64,000 bases of DNA from JACVRM01 sp963755085 (lineage in GTDB: Bacteria; Actinomycetota; Thermoleophilia; Gaiellales; Gaiellaceae), in contig CAVWIN010000027.1 of assembly GCA_963755085.1 (NCBI GenBank), forward strand, positions 112,846 through 176,845, read 5' to 3'. A model generated the notes under the pieces. It did not search any database, was not told where the DNA came from, and worked only from the letters and a program-made list of their open reading frames with translations. Of the stretch, positions 24,328-32,069 are shown piece by piece. Numbering within the stretch: the stretch's first letter is position 1; each line of letters opens with the position of its first letter. The position numbers and the translations under genes were made by a program.

Positions 24328-24989
24328 GCGGCCGCCTGCAGGACGGGGCCGTCGACGCACAGCCGGCGCAGCGCGCCGTCGATCTCCACCACGCAGCCGT
24401 AGCAGGCGCCGTAGCCGCAGGCCATCGGCGCCTCCCAGGCGAGCTGCGCGTCCGGCGCGAGCGCCCGCACTGCCTCGAGCATCGGCGGGGGGCCGCAGGC
24501 GAGGACGTCGTGCCCGGGTCGCAGCGCGTCGGTCACGTAGGCCGGCTCCAGCACCACGTCGGCGTTCGGGACGAGCACGGCCGCCTCGGCGTGGTGCGCC
24601 GTGCGGAAGCCCAGCACCGCCGGCGGCCCGCCCATGCGCGCCGCGGCGTACGGGAAGGGCGCGACGCCGACGCCGCCGCCGACGAGCAGCGGGCGCGGCA
24701 CGTCGAGGCGGAAGCCGTTGCCGAGCGGGCCATAGACGGTGAGCTCCGCGCCCGGCTCCAGCGCGGCGAGCGCCCGCGTTCCAGGGCCGACGACGTCGAA
24801 CAGGAACCCGAGCTCGCCGGCCTCGTGGAGGCAGAGGCTCATCGGCCGCGGCAGCAGCCGCCCCGGCGGCGAGAGCATGAAGAACTGCCCGGGAGCGCCC
24901 GGGTCGAGCCCACCTCGCGCCACGCGCAGGAGGATGTACGGGCCCACCGCCTCGCGGCCGGTGACGCTACGCGCTTCGCGCCTGGGCAT
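24324..24989 (-). CDS. pyrK: Dihydroorotate dehydrogenase electron-transfer subunit
   Basis: A 221-residue PyrK-type FAD/2Fe-2S protein. It has the FAD-binding stretch LPRPMSLC, the NAD-binding GGGVGVAPFPYAA, and the C-terminal iron-sulfur cluster ligands in ACGYGACYGCVVE and LCVDGPV (four Cys). It passes electrons from PyrD's FMN to NAD. ATG 24989 lies inside the carB 3' end (23-nt overlap); further upstream starts in this frame are within carB and give a low-complexity Arg/Ser/Pro sequence. Confidence 0.93.
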   Translation of the reverse strand: MPRREARSVTGREAVGPYILLRVARGGLDPGAPGQFFMLSPPGRLLPRPMSLCLHEAGELGFLFDVVGPGTRALAALEPGAELTVYGPLGNGFRLDVPRPLLVGGGVGVAPFPYAAARMGGPPAVLGFRTAHHAEAAVLVPNADVVLEPAYVTDALRPGHDVLACGPPPMLEAVRALAPDAQLAWEAPMACGYGACYGCVVEIDGALRRLCVDGPVLQAAA

Positions 24990-27900
24990 GGCGTTCCTGG
25001 AGCGAGAGCGCGGACTCGCCGCGCGCGCCGGAGATGGCCTCGGCGGCCGCGGCGGCGCCGGCGAGCGTGGTGATGCACGGCACACGGGCGACGAGCGCCG
25101 CCTCACGGATGCGGTAGCCGTCCGAGCGGGCGCCGGAGCCCTGCGGCGTGTTGACGACAAGGTCGCAACGGCGACGGCGGATGAGGTCGACGACCGTCGG
25201 CCCCTCCCCCGCCTCGGTCACCTTGCGCACTGGCCGCGCGGTAAGCCCGGCGGCCTTGAGCGCGGCCGCGGTGCCGGAGGTGGCAACCAGGTCGAACCCG
25301 AGCCCGGCAAGCGCGCGGGCGACCGGCACGACGGCGTCCTTCTCGTCGTCGCGGACGGAGAGGAAGACGGTGCCGTGGTCGGGCAGGCGCCGGCCGGCCG
25401 CGCGTTCGGCTTTGGCGAAGGCGGTGGGGAAGTCGGCGGCGGAGGCCATGACCTCGCCGGTGGAGCGCATCTCGGGGCCGAGCACGGGGTCGCTGCCGGG
25501 GAAGCGGCCGAAGGGCAGGACGGCCGCCTTGACCGAGACCTCGGCGGGGGTGCGGCCCCAGGGCAGGTCGAGGTCGGCGAGCGGCTTGCCGGCAGCGAGC
25601 GCGCAGGCGGCGGCGACGAGGTTGACGCCGATCGCCTTGCTGGCGAAGGGGACGGTGCGCGACGCGCGCGGGTTGGCCTCGAGCACGTAGACCTGGCCGT
25701 CGGTGATCGCGAGCTGCACGTTGACGAGCCCGACGACGCCCAGTGCGGGGGCGAGCGTGCGGACGATCTGCTCGATCTCGGTGGTGTCGAGCGAGGGCGG
25801 CGGCAGCACGCAGGAGGAGTCGCCGGAGTGGACGCCGGCCTCCTCGACGTGCTCCATGACGGCGGCCACCCACGTGTCCTCGCCGTCGCAGAGGGCATCA
25901 ACGTCGATCTCAACCGCGCCCTCGAGGAAACGGTCGACCAGCGTCGGCCCCTGGATACCGGCCATCGCGGCGCGGACGTCGCCGGCGGAGTAGCAGACGC
26001 GCATGGAGCGGCCGCCGAGCACATGCGAGGGGCGCACGAGCACCGGGTAGCCGACACGCTCGGCGACCTCGACCGCGGCGTCGGGGTCGCGGGCGATGCC
26101 CCAGTCGGGACAGCGGACGCCGAGCCTGTCGCAGAGCGCGGCGAAGCGCTCGCGGTCCTCGGCCAGGTCGATGGCGTCATGCGAGGTGCCGAGGATCGTG
26201 TAGCCGGCGGCGGCGAGCACGGGCGCGAGCTTGAGCGGCGTCTGCCCGCCGAACTGGATGGCGATCCCGGCCGGCCGCTCGCGCTCGCAGACGGCGAGCA
26301 CCTCCTCGGCGCCCAGTGGCTCGAAGTAGAGGCGGTCGGAGGTGTCGTAGTCGGTCGAGACGGTCTCGGGGTTGCAGTTGACCATCACCGCCTCGTAGCC
26401 GAGCGAGCGGAACGACTGCGCGGCGTGCACGCAGCAGTAGTCGAACTCGATCCCCTGCCCGATCCGGTTCGGGCCTGAGCCCAGGATGACCACCCGCGGC
26501 GCCTCGCCGTCGGGCGCTGCCTCGTCGGCCTCGCCCCAGGTGGAGTAGAAGTAATTCGACGCCGCCTCCACCTCACCGGCACACGAATCGACGCGCCGGA
26601 ACACCGGGTTGATGCCGGCCGCGAAGCGGGCGGCACGGGCCTCCTCTTCCGATACGCCTCGGGCCGCCGCGACGTCGGCGTCCGAGAGGCCGATCCGCTT
26701 GACGGCGAGCCAGTCCACCTCATCGCTCACGCGGTCGAGCGCCCGCGAGACGCGATCGAACTCGGCCTTGAACCATGGATGCACCCCGGCGGGAACATCG
26801 TCCAGCCCCTTCCACGGTGCAGCCGTTGAAGTGTCCAGCTCGCGCGAGCGCATGGCCTTGAGGAATGCCTCGGTGAAGGTGCGGCCGATGCCCATCGTCT
26901 CGCCGACGGCTTTCATCTGGGTGCCGAGGGTGGTGTCGGCGCCGGGGAACTTCTCGAAGGCGAAGCGGGGGAACTTGACGACGACGTAGTCGAGGGTGGG
27001 CTCGAAGCTGGCGGGGGTGGTGCGTGTGAGGTCGTTGGGGATCTCGTCCAGCGTGTAGCCGATGGCGAGCTTGGCGGCGACCTTGGCGATCGGGTAGCCG
27101 GTCGCCTTCGACGCGAGCGCGGATGAGCGGGAGACGCGCGGGTTGAGCTCGATCACCCTGAGCTCGCCGTTCTCGCGCGAGCGGGCGAACTGGATGTTGG
27201 CGCCGCCGGTCTCGACGCCGACGGCGCGGATGACGGCGATCGCGGCGTCGCGCATGGCCTGGTAGTCCTCGTCGCAGAGCGTCATCTGCGGGGCGACGGT
27301 GACGGAGTCGCCGGTGTGGATGCCCATCGGGTCGAGGTTCTCGATCGAGCAGACGATGACGACGTTGTCGCTGCGGTCACGCATCAGCTCGAGCTCGAAC
27401 TCGTCCCAGCCGATCAGCGACTCCTCGACCAGCACCTGGCCGACCGGGCTCTCGGCCAGTGCCCGCTCCAGGAGCACGGAGAGCTGCTCGGCCGAGTGCG
27501 CGGTGCCGCCGCCGTGGCCGCCGAGCGTGAAGGCCGGGCGCAGGATGACGGGGAAGGAGAGGTTGTCGGGCAGCTGTCGCGGCTCGGTCACGACGACCGA
27601 CTCCGGCGAGCGCAGGCCGACCGAGGCGACGGTATCGCGGAACTCCTCGCGGTCCTCGGCGCGGCGGATGACCGCGGGCGGGGCGCCGATCAGCTCGACG
27701 CCGAGCTCGTCCAGCACGCCGGTCTCGGCGAGCTCGAGCGCGACGTTGAGCGCCGTCTGGCCGCCCATCGTCGGCAGCAGCGCATCGGGCCGCTCGCGTT
27801 CTACCACCGAGGCGACGCCGGCGGCATCCAGCGGCTCCAGGTAGGTGCGGTCGGCGAAGCCGGGATCGGTCATGATCGTGGCCGGGTTCGAGTTGACCAC

Positions 27901-28035
27901 GATCGTCTGCAGGCCCTCCTCCCGCAGCACCTTCAACGCCTGCGAGCCCGAGTAATCGAACTCGCAGGCCTGCCCGATCACGATCGGCCCCGAGCCGATC
28001 AGGCAGATCGAACGCAGATCAGGCCGCCTTGGCAA
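24967..28035 (-). CDS. carB: Carbamoyl-phosphate synthase large subunit
   Basis: The 1022-residue protein has both ATP-grasp halves, each starting with a GSGPIVIGQACEFDYSG or GSGPNRIGQGIEFDYC motif, and a C-terminal MGS-like allosteric domain (about 890-1022). It makes carbamoyl phosphate from ammonia, bicarbonate and two ATP for pyrimidines and arginine. The start is TTG 28035, preceded by GAGGGGG; no ATG or GTG occurs before the conserved IGSGPIVIG motif. It overlaps carA by 17 nt. Confidence 0.98.
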   Translation of the reverse strand: MPRRPDLRSICLIGSGPIVIGQACEFDYSGSQALKVLREEGLQTIVVNSNPATIMTDPGFADRTYLEPLDAAGVASVVERERPDALLPTMGGQTALNVALELAETGVLDELGVELIGAPPAVIRRAEDREEFRDTVASVGLRSPESVVVTEPRQLPDNLSFPVILRPAFTLGGHGGGTAHSAEQLSVLLERALAESPVGQVLVEESLIGWDEFELELMRDRSDNVVIVCSIENLDPMGIHTGDSVTVAPQMTLCDEDYQAMRDAAIAVIRAVGVETGGANIQFARSRENGELRVIELNPRVSRSSALASKATGYPIAKVAAKLAIGYTLDEIPNDLTRTTPASFEPTLDYVVVKFPRFAFEKFPGADTTLGTQMKAVGETMGIGRTFTEAFLKAMRSRELDTSTAAPWKGLDDVPAGVHPWFKAEFDRVSRALDRVSDEVDWLAVKRIGLSDADVAAARGVSEEEARAARFAAGINPVFRRVDSCAGEVEAASNYFYSTWGEADEAAPDGEAPRVVILGSGPNRIGQGIEFDYCCVHAAQSFRSLGYEAVMVNCNPETVSTDYDTSDRLYFEPLGAEEVLAVCERERPAGIAIQFGGQTPLKLAPVLAAAGYTILGTSHDAIDLAEDRERFAALCDRLGVRCPDWGIARDPDAAVEVAERVGYPVLVRPSHVLGGRSMRVCYSAGDVRAAMAGIQGPTLVDRFLEGAVEIDVDALCDGEDTWVAAVMEHVEEAGVHSGDSSCVLPPPSLDTTEIEQIVRTLAPALGVVGLVNVQLAITDGQVYVLEANPRASRTVPFASKAIGVNLVAAACALAAGKPLADLDLPWGRTPAEVSVKAAVLPFGRFPGSDPVLGPEMRSTGEVMASAADFPTAFAKAERAAGRRLPDHGTVFLSVRDDEKDAVVPVARALAGLGFDLVATSGTAAALKAAGLTARPVRKVTEAGEGPTVVDLIRRRRCDLVVNTPQGSGARSDGYRIREAALVARVPCITTLAGAAAAAEAISGARGESALSLQERHAQARSA

Positions 28036-29062
28036 GACTCACCCCCTCGACCCACTGCTCGATCAGGAAGTGCGCGTCGTGCGGGCCGGGGCCGGCCTCC
28101 GGGTGGAACTGCACCGAGCGTGCCTGCGCGTCGGGCGCGTGCAGCCCCTCGACCGTGCCGTCGTACAGCGACACGTGCGTCGCGACCCGCTCTTCGGAGG
28201 GCTCGACGGCAAAGCCGTGGTTCTGGCAGGTGACCATCACGGCGCCCGTGCGCCGCTCCAGCACCGGGTGGTTCGCGCCACGGTGGCCGAACGGCAGCTT
28301 GAAGGTCGACAGGTCGAGCGCCCGCGCGAGCAGCTGGTGGCCAAGGCAGATGCCGAGCACCGGCACGCGGCCGAGCAGCTCACGGATCGTCTCCACCTCG
28401 TCGTCCAGCGCCCCCGGATCACCCGGCCCGTTCGACAGCAACACGGCGTCGTGGTGGACGAGCTCCTCCGGCCCCGCGTCATGGGGATACACGGTCACTC
28501 CCGCGCCCGCCTCCGTCAGCCGGCGCAGGATCGACCGCTTCAGCCCGTAGTCGACCACCCCGACCGAGACGCGGCCGCCGCGGGACACCACGTAGGGCTG
28601 CTCGGTCGACACGCCCGCGACCAGTGCCCGCCCGGCCATCGGCGCCTGCGCGCGCGCACCGGCTACCGCCTCTTCGACAGACGCCTCGCCGGCTACGATC
28701 GCGCAGCGCATCGCCCCCGCGCCGCGCAGGTGCAGCACCAGCGCCCGCGTATCCACGCCTGTCAGAGCGACGATCCCATGGGCGTACAGCCAGTCCGTCC
28801 AGGCCGGGCCGCGCGCCTCGCGCATCAGCACACCGCGCACATGCACGTGCGCCGACTCACTGCGCCCCGGCGCCACCCCGTAGTTGCCGACCATCGGCGC
28901 CGTGAAGCAGACAACCTGCTCCGCGTAGCTCGGATCCGTGACCACCTCCTGGTAGCCCGTCATCGCCGTCGTGAACACGGCCTCCCCGAACGCGAAGCCG
29001 GGCGCGCCGACGGGCTCGCCGTGGAAGACGGTGCCGTCCTCGAGTGCCACGAAGGCAGTCAT
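28019..29062 (-). CDS. carA: Carbamoyl-phosphate synthase small subunit
   Basis: A 347-residue glutaminase subunit. The N-terminal CarA domain starts MTAFVALEDGTVFHGEPVGA and the class I glutamine amidotransferase domain holds the nucleophile in LGICLGHQLLARA, with the His and Glu in SVQFHPEAGPGP. It releases ammonia from glutamine for CarB. ATG 29062 overlaps the pyrC stop by four nucleotides. The frame continues upstream to 29380, but that part is an Arg-rich shadow of pyrC. Confidence 0.98.
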   Translation of the reverse strand: MTAFVALEDGTVFHGEPVGAPGFAFGEAVFTTAMTGYQEVVTDPSYAEQVVCFTAPMVGNYGVAPGRSESAHVHVRGVLMREARGPAWTDWLYAHGIVALTGVDTRALVLHLRGAGAMRCAIVAGEASVEEAVAGARAQAPMAGRALVAGVSTEQPYVVSRGGRVSVGVVDYGLKRSILRRLTEAGAGVTVYPHDAGPEELVHHDAVLLSNGPGDPGALDDEVETIRELLGRVPVLGICLGHQLLARALDLSTFKLPFGHRGANHPVLERRTGAVMVTCQNHGFAVEPSEERVATHVSLYDGTVEGLHAPDAQARSVQFHPEAGPGPHDAHFLIEQWVEGVSLAKAA

Positions 29063-30357
29063 CCGAAGGCCACCCGGCCGGCGGCGATCGTCAGCAGGAT
29101 CCGCGAGCGCAGCCGCTCGCCGAGGAGCCAGGAGTTCGCGGAGCGTGAGCGAAAGCCCCGCTCCTCGACCGTCCACTCCGCCTCCGGGTCGATCAGCACG
29201 AGGTTCGCGGTCGCGCCGACGGCGATCGTGGGCTCGTCGAGCCCGTAGATGCGCGCCGACCCGGCCGACATGCGCTCGAGCAGGATGTCGAGCGGGACGA
29301 GGCCCGGCTCGACGAGGTGCGTATAGAGCACCGGGAAGGCCGTCTCGAGGCCGGTAACGCCGAATGGCGCGGCCTCCCACGGCACCTCCTTCTCGTGCCG
29401 CGCGTGCGGCGCGTGGTCGGTCGCGACGGCGCCGATCGTGCCGTCGAGGAGCGCGTCGACCAGCGCCGCACGATCATCCGCGGTCCGGAGCGGCGGGTTC
29501 ATCTTCAGGTTGGCGTCGAGCGAGCGGACGGCCTCGTCGGTGAGCACGAGGTGATGCGGCGTGACCTCGCCGCTGGCGGCGATGCCCGCCTCGCGGGCGC
29601 CGCGCAGCGCGTCGACCGACTCGCGCGCCGAGAGGTGCAACACGTGGAGCGGCCGTCGCTCGTAGGCGGCGAGCGCCAGGTCGCGCTCGACCATCAGGCT
29701 CTCGGCCACCGATGGGTAGCCGGAGAAGCCGAGCTGCGCCGAGACCTCGCCCTCGTGCATCTGCCCGTCGCGGGAAAGCGCGGGCTCCTCGCAGTGAACG
29801 GCGACCGTCCGCCGGGCGACGGCGCTGTACTGGAGCGCGCGGCGCATCAGCCCCGCGGAGGTGACCGGCCGCCCGTCATCCGTGAAGCCGGCGGCGCCCG
29901 CGTCCGCGAGCTCGCCCATCTCGGTCAGCTCGGCGCCCGTCTGGCCCTTCGAGATGGCGGCGAGGAAGCCAACCGGCACCTCGGCGGTCGCGCGGGCGCC
30001 GTCGATCAACGAGCCGAGCACGGCGGCCGAGTCGATGACCGGGTCGGTGTTGGGCATGGCGAGGATCGCGCAGTAGCCGCCGGCCGCGGCCGCCTGCGTG
30101 CCGGTCGCGATCGTCTCCTCGTCCTCCCGGCCGGGCGTGCGCAGGTGCACGTGGGGGTCGACGAACGCCGGGGCGAGCAGCTTGCCCTCGGCCTCGACGA
30201 CGCGGTGCGCGTTGGTCGGCAGGTCGTCGCCGAGCTGGGCGATGACACCGCCGTCGACGCGGACGTCCATGACCGCGTCGATGCCGCGCACCGGGTCGAG
30301 CACGCGGGCCCGCCGGACGACGACCTCGGCTGCAGGGATCTCGCGGGCGAAGAGCAT
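29059..30357 (-). CDS. pyrC: Dihydroorotase
   Basis: A 432-residue amidohydrolase of the type I dihydroorotase class. Metal ligands are seen in FVDPHVHLRTPG (HxH), VAVHCEE, GEVTPHHL and the catalytic Asp in VATDHAPHAR. It cyclises carbamoyl aspartate to dihydroorotate. The ATG at 30357 overlaps the pyrB stop by one nucleotide (TGATG). The lysine that is carbamylated in some relatives is replaced, as in many type I bacterial enzymes that need a partner; this could matter for activity but cannot be judged here. Confidence 0.97.
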   Translation of the reverse strand: MLFAREIPAAEVVVRRARVLDPVRGIDAVMDVRVDGGVIAQLGDDLPTNAHRVVEAEGKLLAPAFVDPHVHLRTPGREDEETIATGTQAAAAGGYCAILAMPNTDPVIDSAAVLGSLIDGARATAEVPVGFLAAISKGQTGAELTEMGELADAGAAGFTDDGRPVTSAGLMRRALQYSAVARRTVAVHCEEPALSRDGQMHEGEVSAQLGFSGYPSVAESLMVERDLALAAYERRPLHVLHLSARESVDALRGAREAGIAASGEVTPHHLVLTDEAVRSLDANLKMNPPLRTADDRAALVDALLDGTIGAVATDHAPHARHEKEVPWEAAPFGVTGLETAFPVLYTHLVEPGLVPLDILLERMSAGSARIYGLDEPTIAVGATANLVLIDPEAEWTVEERGFRSRSANSWLLGERLRSRILLTIAAGRVAFG

Positions 30358-31352
30358 CAAGCCACCTCCCCCACCGCGGCAACCTCGACGGCGACCGGGC
30401 CGTGCGTCAGCAGGTCGTAGAGCACGGCCATGCGCACGACGAGCCCGGCGCGGACCTGTTCGACGATCAGCGCGTCGGCCGCGTCGGCCACCCGCCCGTC
30501 GATCTCGACGCCCCGGTTCATCGGCCCCGGATGCATCACCTTCTGTCCAGGCCGCAGGCGCTCGGAGGTCACGCCCCAGCGGGCCGCGTACTCGCGCAGG
30601 CTCGGCACGTAGTTGGCGCCCTCCTGCATCCGCTCGCGCTGCATGCGCAGGACGTAGACGACGTCGGCGTCGCGGATCGCGTCGATGTCGATGCTCGTCT
30701 CGCAGCCGAGCGTCTCGATCCCGCGGGGCAGCAGCGGTGGCGGCCCGACGAGCGTCACGCGGGCATCCATCAGCACGAGCGCCTGGACGAGCGAGCGGGC
30801 GACGCGCGAATGCAGGACGTCGCCGACGATCGCCACGTGGAGCTCGTCGAGCTCCCCGACCTCCTGCTGGAGCGTGTAGAGGTCGAGCAGCGCCTGGGTC
30901 GGATGCTGGTGCTTGCCGTCGCCGGCGTTCACGACGTGCGCCCCCGTGTTCGCGGCGACGAGCTGGGGCGCCCCGATGTGCGGGTGGCGGATGACGATCA
31001 CGTCCGGGTCGTAGGCGGCGATCGTCAACGCCGTGTCCTTGAGCGACTCGCCCTTGTCGACCGACGAGCCGGCCGCCTTGATCGACATCGTGTCGGCGGA
31101 GAGCCGCTTGGCGGCCAGCTCGAAGCTCGACGAGGTGCGGGTCGACGACTCGTAGAAGAGGTTCACGACCGTCCGGCCGCGCAGCGTCGGCAGCTTCTTC
31201 ATCTCGCGCTCCAGCGAGCGCGCGAACGAGCGTGCGATCGAGAGCAGCCGCTCGACGTCGTCGCGCTCGAGGTCCTCGATCGAGATCAGGTGGCGCCGTT
31301 CACGGGCCGGCGGCGGGAGCAGCTCCTGGCGCACCAGGCGAATGTCAGTCAT
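30357..31352 (-). CDS. pyrB: Aspartate carbamoyltransferase catalytic subunit
   Basis: A 331-residue ATCase with the carbamoyl-phosphate site FYESSTRTSSSFELAAKRL in part (YESSTRTSSSFELA), GDGKHQHPTQALLDLYT, and MHPGPMNRGVEID near the end. It joins carbamoyl phosphate and aspartate. No pyrI regulatory subunit gene is present, as usual for actinobacteria. ATG 31352 overlaps the pyrR stop by eight nucleotides. Confidence 0.98.
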   Translation of the reverse strand: MTDIRLVRQELLPPPARERRHLISIEDLERDDVERLLSIARSFARSLEREMKKLPTLRGRTVVNLFYESSTRTSSSFELAAKRLSADTMSIKAAGSSVDKGESLKDTALTIAAYDPDVIVIRHPHIGAPQLVAANTGAHVVNAGDGKHQHPTQALLDLYTLQQEVGELDELHVAIVGDVLHSRVARSLVQALVLMDARVTLVGPPPLLPRGIETLGCETSIDIDAIRDADVVYVLRMQRERMQEGANYVPSLREYAARWGVTSERLRPGQKVMHPGPMNRGVEIDGRVADAADALIVEQVRAGLVVRMAVLYDLLTHGPVAVEVAAVGEVA

Positions 31353-31932
31353 GGGTGGTCTCCTCCGGAGTCGAGACGAGCAGCACGCGGTCGACCTCGT
31401 CGACCTCGACCAGCTGGACCTGGACGCGCTCGCCGCGCGAGGTGGGCAGGTTCTTCCCGACGTAGTCGGGGCGGATGGGCAGCTCGCGGTGGCCGCGGTC
31501 GGCGAGCACGGCGAGCTGCACGCGCGCCGGCCGGCCGTAGTCGAAGAGGGCGTCGATCGCGGCCCGGATCGTGCGGCCCGTGTAGAGGACATCGTCGACG
31601 AGCACGATCGTCATGCCCTCGAGCGGGAAATCGAGCTTCGTGTCGCGGACAAGCGGCTGCGGGTGCAGCGGCGCCTCCCCGCCGCGGACGTGCAGGTCGT
31701 CGCGGTGGAAGGTGATGTCGACGCTCCCGAGCGCGACCTCCTCGCCGCTGAACTCCTCGATCATCCGGCGTAGCCGCTGCGCGAGCGGGACGCCGCGGGT
31801 ATGGATCCCGACGAGCGCGACGCTGGTGACGTCCGTGCGCTCGATGATCTCGTGCGCGATCCGCGAGAGCGTCCGCGAGATCGCCTCGTCGTCGAGGAGA
31901 ACCTTCTCCGACTCGACGTGCGTGTCGTTCAA
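31345..31932 (-). CDS. pyrR: PyrR: pyr operon RNA-binding regulator/uracil phosphoribosyltransferase
   Basis: A 195-residue PyrR with the PRPP-binding motif VLVDDVLYTGRTIRAAIDAL and the family stretches LVGIHTRGVPLAQRL and ADRGHRELPIRPDYVGKNLP in part (RGHRELPIRPDYVGKN). PyrR binds pyr leader RNA when UMP/UTP is plentiful. The only usable start is TTG 31932, which has no Shine-Dalgarno of its own; the TTGA overlaps the stop of a leader ORF that has a good ribosome site. This supports translation by coupling. It heads pyrR-B-C-carA-carB-pyrK-pyrD. Confidence 0.95.
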   Translation of the reverse strand: MNDTHVESEKVLLDDEAISRTLSRIAHEIIERTDVTSVALVGIHTRGVPLAQRLRRMIEEFSGEEVALGSVDITFHRDDLHVRGGEAPLHPQPLVRDTKLDFPLEGMTIVLVDDVLYTGRTIRAAIDALFDYGRPARVQLAVLADRGHRELPIRPDYVGKNLPTSRGERVQVQLVEVDEVDRVLLVSTPEETTHD

Positions 31933-31976
31933 CGCCCGCGTGCGGTCGCGGGCGGGCCCTGCAGGACTTTCAACAC
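31929..31976 (-). CDS. pyr operon leader peptide (15 residues)
   Basis: GTG 31976 opens a 15-codon frame (product MLKVLQGPPATARGR) ending in TGA at 31931-31929, which overlaps the pyrR TTG as TTGA. AAGGAG lies at 31988-31983, 6 nt upstream. The Shine-Dalgarno is part of the PyrR-binding loop and the GTG lies in the 3' strand of its stem. The ORF probably serves to couple translation to pyrR rather than make a functional peptide. Confidence 0.6.
   Translation of the reverse strand: MLKVLQGPPATARGR
31933..31954 (-). promoter_or_regulatory. Hairpin directly before the pyrR start codon
   Basis: CGCCCGCG (31954-31947 on the minus strand) pairs perfectly with CGCGGGCG (31940-31933) around a 6-nt loop; the next base is the T of the pyrR TTG. 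A ribosome translating the leader peptide would have to open this stem, which would make the TTG accessible. Confidence 0.5.
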
Positions 31977-32013
31977 TCCGTTCTCCTTCTCGGCCTCACT
32001 GGACCGTGTTAAA
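31969..32013 (-). promoter_or_regulatory. PyrR-binding RNA stem-loop in the pyr leader
   Basis: On the minus strand TTTAACAC (32013-32006) pairs with GTGTTGAA (31976-31969) with one G-U pair. The upper part contains GGTCCAGTGAGGCCGAGAAG, which agrees with the PyrR-binding loop known from Bacillus (UCC-N-GAGG-Y-...-AGGA). The 3' arm holds the leader-peptide ribosome site and start codon, so PyrR binding would block them. PyrR-dependent translational repression is known from Mycobacterium smegmatis; I infer the same type here. Confidence 0.75.
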
Positions 32014-32057
32014 GGGCTCGGTGCGGGGACGAGTCTAACGAGGGCGGTCGGACGGAG

Positions 32058-32063
32058 TAGGGT
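32058..32063 (+). promoter_or_regulatory. TANNNT box for leaderless S9 peptidase transcript
   Basis: TAGGGT ends 6 nt before GTG 32070. The start codon itself lies in the loop of a perfect 7-bp hairpin (32060-32066 with 32073-32079). Confidence 0.5.
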
Positions 32064-32069
32064 CGGCGC

